Shown one piece after another: positions 1 to 7,677 of a stretch of DNA of 36,601 bases. Below the pieces are notes generated by a model. The model did no database searches and was not told the DNA's origin. It was given only the letters and a program-made list of their open reading frames with translations. The translations under genes and the position numbers were made by a program. The stretch lies in assembly GCA_019117085.1 (NCBI GenBank), contig DXAJ01000001.1, positions 1 through 36,601 on the forward strand. Reading direction: 5' to 3'. The DNA comes from Candidatus Gallimonas gallistercoris (GTDB lineage Bacteria > Bacillota > Clostridia > Christensenellales > Borkfalkiaceae). The stretch's first letter is position 1, and each line of letters opens with the position of its first letter.

Positions 1-942
1 GCGGACGCCCTCGGCATCAGCTTTCAGGCGGTGAGCAATTGGTAGCGCGGCAATTCCATGCCCGATATCTCCAAGCTCCCCTAGCTTGCGGAACTCTTCG
101 GCTGCTCCATCGAAGAGCTCTTGGGCGGCGGCGCCTCGGCGGGAAATGTCGAAAAGCTCGCAAAGGGCAAAGGGCAGGGGCTCTCACTGGGGGAGATCGC
201 GGAAGTCGCGCCCGTCCTCACGCCCGAAGTCTTGGACGAGGCGGTGGAAAGCGCCCGCCGCGGGACTCCCGATGCCTGCGACGACAGCTCCCTCCAAGAG
301 GGAGCCGAGGGGGAAAGCGACGACGAAGACTTCGACGAGGAGATCGACGAAGAAGACGAAGCGGGCGAAGACGAGGACGAAGAGGACGACGAGGAAGACG
401 AGGAAGAGCCGCGCCGTTTTCACGCCTTTTGGAAGCGCACGGGGCGGGGTGCGCGGGCGCACATCCGCGACGGTAAAACAGTCTACATTCTCGGCGCGGA
501 AAAATCGGGCGAAAAAAGAAAGGACAAGGCAAAGAGCAAACGGCTCAAAGAGCTCGTGATGCTCGCGCCCTTCCTCTCGTCGGAGCGCCTGCGCGAGCTC
601 GTCGAAGAGCTGCGGGGAGAGGGCTATACCGTCTCCGAGCTCGTGCCGCTCGCGCCCTTCCTTTCGGAAGAGGAGCTCGACGCGCTCATAGAGCTCGCCG
701 CAGCGGACGACGGGGAACTCGCGGCGCTCGCCCCGTTCTTATCGCAGGAGACGCTCAAAAAACTTGCCGAGCGCAGCGGCGTCAAGAGCGGACAGCTTAT
801 AGCCCTCGCGCCCTTCCTTTCCGAGGAAGCGCTTGAAGCGCTCGTCATGGGGGCGCTCGAACGCGGGGAGCGCATCCCGCGCGGGCTGTATCCCTTCCTC
901 TCCGAGCGCGCCATCGTGGAGATCTTGAAACGCAAAAAATAA
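1..942 (+). pseudogene. XRE-type HTH regulator with acidic linker and C-terminal APFLS repeats; N-terminus off-window and interrupted by two in-frame TAG codons
   Basis: Frame 1 reads ADALGISFQAVSNW*RGNSMPDISKLP*LAELFGCSIEELLGGG..., a typical XRE HTH C-terminus, with TAG at 43-45 and 82-84. It then stays open to TAA at 942 (ORF 121-942). Confidence 0.75.
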
Positions 943-955
943 GGCAATGCCCGAT

Positions 956-999
956 CGAAAGCGAGGCGCCCGTCCATTCGGACGGGCGCCTCGCTTTCG
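956..999. terminator. 20-bp perfect stem, 4-nt loop, between convergent genes
   Basis: CGAAAGCGAGGCGCCCGTCC-ATTC-GGACGGGCGCCTCGCTTTCG. Confidence 0.7.
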
Positions 1000-1006
1000 T
1001 AAAAAG

Positions 1007-1035
1007 GCGCCGCCGCGGCTCAGCCGCGGCGGCGC
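1007..1035. terminator. 13-bp GC-only hairpin
   Basis: GCGCCGCCGCGGC-TCA-GCCGCGGCGGCGC. Confidence 0.6.
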
Positions 1036-1054
1036 TTCCGATGTCAAAAGAACG

Positions 1055-3667
1055 TCAATCGCTGTTAAAAAGGTCGCACGCCTTTGTCAGGAAGCCCGAA
1101 ACGGGGAAGGCGGCGAGCATGATGCAGACGATATACAAGATCTGCTGCGTCGAGAAAACGACGTCGCCCCAGCCCGTGTAGACGATATTCCCGAGGACGG
1201 GGACGCTCACGATGATGATGCAGACGGCGAGGGTGCCGAAATAGACGAGGGAGCGCAGGAGATTGAGGGGCTGCATGATGCGGTAGAGCATGACGATGCC
1301 GCCGAAGGTGACGGCGAGCACCAGCATGGGATGGAAGTTCTTCCCGAAGCCGACGCAGGGCTGCATGGAGCCGAGAACTTCGCCCGCTTCGCCCAAGATC
1401 GGTTCTCCGTTCGCGTCGAGGAAGGGCATGAACGTTTCTCCCGTCATATACACGTTGCCGAGGTGCACGGCGAGCACGCATAATAGAAGCGTCACGGCGC
1501 CCGGCACCGAGCGCGATAGGACGTACATCATGAAGTTGCCCTTGACGCGGTTGTTGTTGGGCTGCAGGGCGATGACGAAGGAGGGGATCGCCGCGACGAA
1601 CATCTCGAAGAGGATGAGATTGTTGGTCGTGAAGAAGTAGGGGACCTTCATGAAGACGCAGAGGATGGCAAGCAGCGCCGTAAAGAGCGTCTTCATGATA
1701 TAGAGCGAGGCGCTGTTCTTGATGTTGTTGATGACGCGCCTGCCCTCATTGACGACGGAGGGCAGGTTCATGAAGTTGTTGTTCATGAGGACGATGTGCG
1801 AGACGTTGCGCGCTGCCTCGCTGCCCGACGCCACCGAAATGGCGCAGTCCGCCTCTTTGAGGGCGAGGATGTCGTTGACGCCGTCGCCCGTCATGGCGAC
1901 GGTGTTGCCTTCGCGCTTCAAGGTGCGCACGAGGACGGCTTTCTGCTCGGGCGTGACGCGACCGAACACCGTATATTCGTGGGCGACGTTTTCCACCTCG
2001 ATGTCGGTGAGCCCGTCGAGGGAGATATATTTGTTTGCCCCGGGGACGCCCGCGCGGCGTGCGACTTCCGCGACGGTCACGGGGTTGTCGCCCGAGATGA
2101 TGCGGATGTTCACGTCGTTGTCGCGGAACCATTTGACGGTCTCCGTCGCTTCAGGGCGCAGGTTGTCGGCAAGAGTGATGAGGGCGACGGCGCGCGCCCC
2201 TGCGGGCACGGCTTCCCCCTCGATGCTCCCTTCGGCATGGGCGAGCGCCAGAACGCGCAGCCCCGACTGGGCATACTGTTTGACGATGCGTTCGATGCGG
2301 GCGGGCATAGGCCGTAGCACAAATTCGGGCGCGCCCATCACATAGGTGCCGTCCGATCCGAAGGTGACGGCGGAGAGCTTGCGCTTTGACGAGAAGGGGA
2401 GCGTCGCCGTCGGCTGCAAGACGGGCGTCGCGCCGAAGCGGTCCAAAAGGGCGATGGAAGTCTGGTTGTTGTCGTCGAGGGCGGAGAGCATGCTGCCCAT
2501 CACCTCGTCGACGGTGTATTCCGTCTCCGTCTCCAAGATCATGCAGTCGCTCACCGTCATCCTGCCGTCCGTGATGGTACCCGTCTTGTCGAGGCATAAA
2601 ACGTTGACGCGGGCGAGCATTTCGAGGGAGTATAGGTCTTGGACGAGCGTCTGCTTTTTCCCGAGGCGCTGCACGCCCACCGCCATCGCGAGCGACGTTA
2701 AAAGCAAAAGCCCCGAGGGGATCATGCCCACGACGATGGCGCTCGTGCGCTGGATGGTCTCCGAAATGCGGTCGAAAAGTTCGATGTCCTCCGCGCCGAT
2801 GTTCTTCCAGTTTGTCCACGTCATGAGCCCCGCCACGATGACGATGAGGAGGGCGATGGCGCGGATGAAGAGGCGGATGGAGTTCATGATCTCCGAAGAG
2901 GGGCGCTTATATTTCTTTGCCTTGGAGGTGAGTTTGTTGAGGTAAGTCGCCGCGCCCACCTTGTCGGCGCGCACGCGGCAGGCGCCGCTCACGACGAAAG
3001 AGCCCGCGTAAAGCATCTCGCCCTCGCGCTTTTTGACGGAGTCGCTCTCGCCTGTCAGGAGCGCTTCGTTGACCTCCGCGTTGCCGTCGAGGAGGATGCA
3101 GTCGGCGGGCACCTGCTGGCCCGCTTCGAGGCACAAAACGTCGTCGAGGACGACTTCTTTGACGGGGATCTCGCTCTCCTTGCCTCCCCGCACCACTTTG
3201 ACGGTGGAAGAAAGAAGGACGGCGAGTTTATCGATCTGCTTCTTTGCAAGGATCTCCTGCACGATGCCGATGAGGAGGTTGCAGGAGAAGATGACGACGA
3301 AGAGGAACTGCGTGATGTCGGCGCGCGCGAAGATGAGCGCTGCCGCGACGAGCACGCACAACAGGTTGAAGAAGGTGCAGATATTGCCGATGAAGATGCT
3401 CGCGTACGACTTCGAATACCGCTTGTTGACGTCGTTGAATAAAAATTCGTTGAAGCGGCGCTCCACCTGCTCTTCCGAAAGCCCTTCCTCTGGCGCGGGC
3501 GAAAAGCGCTCCGCATCCGCGTCGGAGGGGAGCTTTTTGAGCTTTTTAAACTTGCGCATGAGCTTTTGCCGCTGCTTGTTGGGCGCGGAGAGGCGGATGC
3601 CGCCGCGCTCCAAAAGATGGGTAAAGAAGGAGCGGTTCTTGCCGTTCGGCCGTTCTTCGTTCGCCAT
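1055..3667 (-). CDS. P-type cation-transporting ATPase (CtpE-like)
   Basis: 870 aa with LTGESD, DKTGTITDG and TGDGVNDILALKEAD motifs and several TM segments; TM4 reads MIPSGLLLLTS. Confidence 0.93.
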   Translation of the reverse strand: MANEERPNGKNRSFFTHLLERGGIRLSAPNKQRQKLMRKFKKLKKLPSDADAERFSPAPEEGLSEEQVERRFNEFLFNDVNKRYSKSYASIFIGNICTFFNLLCVLVAAALIFARADITQFLFVVIFSCNLLIGIVQEILAKKQIDKLAVLLSSTVKVVRGGKESEIPVKEVVLDDVLCLEAGQQVPADCILLDGNAEVNEALLTGESDSVKKREGEMLYAGSFVVSGACRVRADKVGAATYLNKLTSKAKKYKRPSSEIMNSIRLFIRAIALLIVIVAGLMTWTNWKNIGAEDIELFDRISETIQRTSAIVVGMIPSGLLLLTSLAMAVGVQRLGKKQTLVQDLYSLEMLARVNVLCLDKTGTITDGRMTVSDCMILETETEYTVDEVMGSMLSALDDNNQTSIALLDRFGATPVLQPTATLPFSSKRKLSAVTFGSDGTYVMGAPEFVLRPMPARIERIVKQYAQSGLRVLALAHAEGSIEGEAVPAGARAVALITLADNLRPEATETVKWFRDNDVNIRIISGDNPVTVAEVARRAGVPGANKYISLDGLTDIEVENVAHEYTVFGRVTPEQKAVLVRTLKREGNTVAMTGDGVNDILALKEADCAISVASGSEAARNVSHIVLMNNNFMNLPSVVNEGRRVINNIKNSASLYIMKTLFTALLAILCVFMKVPYFFTTNNLILFEMFVAAIPSFVIALQPNNNRVKGNFMMYVLSRSVPGAVTLLLCVLAVHLGNVYMTGETFMPFLDANGEPILGEAGEVLGSMQPCVGFGKNFHPMLVLAVTFGGIVMLYRIMQPLNLLRSLVYFGTLAVCIIIVSVPVLGNIVYTGWGDVVFSTQQILYIVCIMLAAFPVSGFLTKACDLFNSD

Positions 3668-3714
3668 GGGACCTCCCGCGGGGGCTTTGTTTCGGCGCCC
3701 CGCCTGACGTAACC

Positions 3715-3743
3715 ATTATACAGGATGGGGGGAGAAAAGTCAA
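3715..3743 (-). promoter_or_regulatory. Sigma-A-type promoter for the P-type ATPase
   Basis: Reverse strand TTGACT-N17-TATAAT. Confidence 0.75.
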
Positions 3744-3794
3744 AGAAAATTTTTGCGCGCCGCCCTCCGCGTTTGCAAAACGGCGGGCAAACGT

Positions 3795-3823
3795 TTGATT
3801 TTTATACAAATATGGTGTATAAT
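3795..3823 (+). promoter_or_regulatory. Sigma-A-type promoter for serS
   Basis: TTGATT-N17-TATAAT, 31 nt upstream of the serS ATG. Confidence 0.75.
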
Positions 3824-3853
3824 AAAGCCGAATCAAGATAATCAGAGGCGAAT

Positions 3854-5140
3854 ATGATCGACATCAATCTCATCCGCACGCAGCCCGATCTGGTGCGCGA
3901 GAACATCAAAAAGAAATTCCAGGAGAAAAAGCTTCCTTTGGTCGACGAAGCGCTTTCGCTCGACGCGCGCCGCCGCGCCCTCACGCAGGAAGGCGACAGC
4001 CTTCGCGCCAACCGCAACGCCCTCTCCAAGCAGATCGGCATGCTCATGCGCGAAAAGAAGACGGAGGAGGCGGAGAAGGTCAAGGCGCAGGTCAATGCCG
4101 ACGCCGAACGCCTTGCCGAGATCGAGAAGGAGGAAGGGGAAGTTTCCGAGCAGCTCAAAAAAGTGATGATGGCGATCCCCAACATCATCTCCCCCGAAAC
4201 GCCCATCGGCAAAGACGATTCCGAGAACGTCGAAGGGCAGCGCTTCTTGGAGCCCAAGGTGCCCGATTTCGAAGTTCCCTATCATCTCGACATTTTGGAA
4301 AAGCTCGAAGGCATCGACATCGACAGCGCGAGAAGGACGAGCGGCCAGGGCTTTTATTATCTCACGGGCGACGTGGCGCGCCTGCATTCCGCGGTGCTCG
4401 CCTATGCGCGCGACTTCATGATCGGCAAGGGCTTCACCTACTGCATCCCGCCCTTTATGATCCGCTCCGACGTCGTTTCGGGCGTCATGAGCTTCGAAGA
4501 GATGGACGGCATGATGTATAAGATCGAGGGCGAAGACCTCTATCTCATCGGCACGAGCGAACATTCCATGATCGGCCGCTTCATGGGGCAGACCATCGAC
4601 GAAAGCAAGCTCCCCTTGACGCTCACGAGCTATTCCCCCTGCTTCCGCAAAGAAAAGGGCGCGCACGGCATCGAAGAGCGCGGCATCTACCGCATCCATC
4701 AATTCGAAAAGCAGGAGATGATCGTCATCTGCAAGCCCGAAGAGAGCGCCGAGTGGTACGATAAGATGTGGCACTACACCGTGGAGCTCTTCGTCTCGAT
4801 GGGCATCCCCGTGCGCACGCTCGAATGCTGCTCGGGCGACCTTGCCGACCTCAAATACCGCAGCGTGGACGTCGAAGCGTGGAGCCCCCGCCAGAAGAAG
4901 TACTTTGAAGTGGGCTCGTGCTCCAACCTCACCGACGCGCAGGCGCGCCGCCTCAACATCCGCTATAAGAGCGGCAAGGGCACGGCGTTTGCGCATACCC
5001 TCAACAACACCGTCGTCGCGCCCCCGCGCATGCTCATCGCCTTTGTCGAGAACCACCTGCGCGCGGACGGCAGCGTCGAGATCCCCGAAGTCCTTTGGCC
5101 CTACATGGGCGGAACGAAAGAGATCGCGCCCAAGAAGTAA
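3854..5140 (+). CDS. serS: Serine--tRNA ligase
   Basis: MIDINLIRTQPDLVRENIKKK coiled-coil N-terminus; TSEHS, FRKEKGAHG.EERGIYRIHQFEKQEM and class II aaRS motifs. Confidence 0.97.
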   Translation: MIDINLIRTQPDLVRENIKKKFQEKKLPLVDEALSLDARRRALTQEGDSLRANRNALSKQIGMLMREKKTEEAEKVKAQVNADAERLAEIEKEEGEVSEQLKKVMMAIPNIISPETPIGKDDSENVEGQRFLEPKVPDFEVPYHLDILEKLEGIDIDSARRTSGQGFYYLTGDVARLHSAVLAYARDFMIGKGFTYCIPPFMIRSDVVSGVMSFEEMDGMMYKIEGEDLYLIGTSEHSMIGRFMGQTIDESKLPLTLTSYSPCFRKEKGAHGIEERGIYRIHQFEKQEMIVICKPEESAEWYDKMWHYTVELFVSMGIPVRTLECCSGDLADLKYRSVDVEAWSPRQKKYFEVGSCSNLTDAQARRLNIRYKSGKGTAFAHTLNNTVVAPPRMLIAFVENHLRADGSVEIPEVLWPYMGGTKEIAPKK

Positions 5141-5149
5141 GCTGTTTGG

Positions 5150-6106
5150 ATGAAGTACGTTTTTTTCGACATCGAATGCGCCTGCGTCTTCAAGAACACG
5201 GCGAAGATCTGCGCCTTCGGGTATGTGATGACGGACGAAAAGTTCAACGTCCTTCAAAAGGAAGACATCCTCATCGACCCGAAGGGCAAATTTCACCTCA
5301 CCGACCGCAAGGGCGGCGAGGGGCTCGTGCTCCCCTATGAATACGAGGACTTCAAAAAGCACCCTGCATTCCCCGCCGAATATGCGCGCATCAAGGCGCT
5401 GCTCGAAGACAAAGAGGCGGTCGTTCTAGGCCATGCGACCATGAACGACGTCAACTATCTCAATCTGGAAACGCGCCGCTACCGCCTTCCCTCCTTCCGC
5501 TTCGACTTTTACGATACGCAGTTCTTTTATATGAATACGCGCTCGGACTATACCCGTCAGGTGGGGCTGGGGCCGATGGCAGAGGAGCTGGGTGTCGACT
5601 TCGTGCCGCACCGCGCCGCCGACGACGCCTACGCCACCATGCGCGTGTGCCGCGTGCTGTGCGCCGAAGAAAAGACGGACGTCATCGGCCTTTGCCGCCG
5701 CTACGGCATCCGCGCGGGCAGGCTTGCGGGCTATCAAATAAGACCCCTCACCTCGATGGGGCTCAAAGCGTACATCCGCGAGCGGGACGAAGCGCGCGAA
5801 CGTCACGCCAAGGCGCACGAAGAGTTTTACCGCTTCGTCAACAAGAAGATGCACCAGCGCCGCCCCAAAGGCGGTTCGCTCGAAGGCAAGGTCTTCTGCT
5901 TTGCGAAGGACATCGAGGACGACGTGGAGATCTCCCGCCGTCTCGTCGCCGCCATCTACGATTCGGGCGGCAAGTACACCTCGCACCCCACCGAGTGCAA
6001 CGTCTACATTGCCCGCGGCGAGGGGGGGCTGCGCTTTCAGAACGCGCTCACGGCGGGGGCGGCGTATATCCCGCTCGAAAGCCTCACGGGAGCGCTCGAT
6101 ATGTAA
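5150..6106 (+). CDS. DEDDh-type 3'-5' exonuclease domain with C-terminal BRCT-like domain
   Basis: N-terminal FFDIE, GHATMNDVNYL, HRAADDAYATM; C-terminal GKVFCFAKDIEDDVEISRRLVAAIYDSGGKYTSHPTECNVYIA resembles BRCT. Confidence 0.75.
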   Translation: MKYVFFDIECACVFKNTAKICAFGYVMTDEKFNVLQKEDILIDPKGKFHLTDRKGGEGLVLPYEYEDFKKHPAFPAEYARIKALLEDKEAVVLGHATMNDVNYLNLETRRYRLPSFRFDFYDTQFFYMNTRSDYTRQVGLGPMAEELGVDFVPHRAADDAYATMRVCRVLCAEEKTDVIGLCRRYGIRAGRLAGYQIRPLTSMGLKAYIRERDEARERHAKAHEEFYRFVNKKMHQRRPKGGSLEGKVFCFAKDIEDDVEISRRLVAAIYDSGGKYTSHPTECNVYIARGEGGLRFQNALTAGAAYIPLESLTGALDM

Positions 6107-6163
6107 CTGCGGGCAGCCAAGCGGCTGCCCTTTTGTTTGCGGCAAACGCCGCGGGAGGATGGT

Positions 6164-7486
6164 ATGGACCTGCCTGAGCCGTTTTTAACGCGCATGGAAG
6201 GGGAACTCAAAGAGGAGTTCCCCGCCTTCCTTCGCAGCTATGAGGAGCCGCCCGTGAAGGGCGTGCGCGCCAATCTTCTGAAATGTTCGGCGGAAGGATT
6301 TGCCCGCCTTGCGCCCTTCCCGCTCGGGGAAAACGTGCCGTGGGCGGAGGGCGGCTTTTATACCGGGGAAGAACGCCCCGGAGCGTATCCCGAACATTTT
6401 GCGGGGCTATACTACTGTCAGGAGCCCTCTGCGATGTGCGCTGCGCCCCTTCTCAACGTGCAGCCCAAAGAGCGCGTCCTCGATCTTTGCGCCGCGCCCG
6501 GGGGCAAGACGACGCAGCTCGCCGCCGCGATGGCGGGGGAGGGCGTGCTCATCGCCAACGAATATGTGTCCGGCCGCGCGAAGATCCTCTCGCAGAATGT
6601 CGAGCGCATGGGCGTCAAAAACTGCGCCGTCGTCAGCGCCTCCGCGGAAGAGCTCGCCGAAACGCTGCCCGCTTTTTTCGATAAAGTGTTGGTGGACGCG
6701 CCCTGCTCGGGCGAGGGGATGTTCCGCAAAGACCAAGAAGCCATTCGGGAATGGAGCGAGGAAAATGTTGCCCGCTGCATTGCCCGCCAGCGGGATATCC
6801 TGGACGCGGCGGCGCGCCTCGTGCGGGCGGGCGGACGGCTCGTGTATTCGACCTGCACCTTCGCGCGCGGGGAGGACGAGGGGCAGACGGAAGACTTCCT
6901 TGCCCGCCATCCCGAGTTTGCGCTGTTGGAGCAGCACCGCCTCATGCCGCACGAGGTGAAGGGGGAAGGGCACTTTGCCGCCCTCTTCGAAAAGCGCGGC
7001 GAGGACGAGGCTTGCAAGGCGCGCCCCTTCCCCGTGCGGCGGGACCGCGCCGCAGAGAAGGCGTGGAGAGAGTTTGCGGCAGACTTTTTTGTGTCTCCCC
7101 CCGAGGGGACGGTGACGGCGCTCCCCGACGGCAGGCTGTTCCTTTTGCCCGAAGGTCTGCCCGCCCTCCCGGGGCGCGTGCTGCGCGCGGGGGTGGAGCT
7201 CGGCGAATACAACGGCAAGCGCTTCACGCCCGCCCACGCCCTTGCGATGAGCGTGAAGCGGGAAGAAGTCAGACGCTTCGTCGCTTTGGAGCGGGAGGAC
7301 GCCGAACGCTATCTGCATGGCGAAGCGCTCGCGGGCGAACGGCTCGGCGGGGCGGGGATGCCGCAGGATGGCTGGTGTATGGTCGGGTACAAGGGGTATC
7401 CTTTGGGGCTCGGCAAGCTCGCGGGCGGGCAGCTCAAAAACCACCTGCCCAAAGCCCTCCGCGCCGCAAAACTTTCCCGAACATGA
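6164..7486 (+). CDS. NOL1/NOP2/Sun-type rRNA (cytosine-C5-)-methyltransferase, RsmF-like
   Basis: LDLCAAPGGKTTQLA, DAPCSGEGMFRKD, YSTCTF. Start at ATG 6164 after GGGAGG. Confidence 0.93.
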   Translation: MDLPEPFLTRMEGELKEEFPAFLRSYEEPPVKGVRANLLKCSAEGFARLAPFPLGENVPWAEGGFYTGEERPGAYPEHFAGLYYCQEPSAMCAAPLLNVQPKERVLDLCAAPGGKTTQLAAAMAGEGVLIANEYVSGRAKILSQNVERMGVKNCAVVSASAEELAETLPAFFDKVLVDAPCSGEGMFRKDQEAIREWSEENVARCIARQRDILDAAARLVRAGGRLVYSTCTFARGEDEGQTEDFLARHPEFALLEQHRLMPHEVKGEGHFAALFEKRGEDEACKARPFPVRRDRAAEKAWREFAADFFVSPPEGTVTALPDGRLFLLPEGLPALPGRVLRAGVELGEYNGKRFTPAHALAMSVKREEVRRFVALEREDAERYLHGEALAGERLGGAGMPQDGWCMVGYKGYPLGLGKLAGGQLKNHLPKALRAAKLSRT

Positions 7487-7490
7487 TATT

Positions 7491-7527
7491 GCGCGGCGGG
7501 CGCCCCGAGAAGGGGCGCCCGCCGCGC
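7491..7527. terminator. 16-bp GC-rich hairpin
   Basis: GCGCGGCGGGCGCCCC-GAGAA-GGGGCGCCCGCCGCGC followed by TTCTTTGATTTT. Confidence 0.7.
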
Positions 7528-7534
7528 TTCTTTG

Positions 7535-7640
7535 ATTTTGATACCATAAAATAAGGGCGCCCCGAATCAGAAAAGGGAGAGCTCCAAATAATATAAGAAG
7601 GCTCCCCGAAATAAGAAAAGGGGCTTGTGCTATAAAATAA
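7535..7640. repeat. Degenerate tandem repeats of ataaaataaG.GGC.CCCcGAA..AGAAAAGGGg type
   Basis: Three related units in the intergenic region by eye. Confidence 0.4.
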
Positions 7641-7662
7641 GAGGCTCCCGAGCGGGAGCCTC
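7641..7662 (-). terminator. Terminator hairpin of the large surface protein gene
   Basis: GAGGCTCCCG-AG-CGGGAGCCTC. Confidence 0.6.
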
Positions 7663-7677
7663 TTCGCGTTTCAGACC

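Noticed and set aside
3823-3853. T-box leader for serS
   Set aside because: Only about 30 nt lie between the -10 box and the ATG, too short for a T-box.
3842-5362. 506-aa minus-strand ORF
   Set aside because: Antisense to serS with no recognisable domain.
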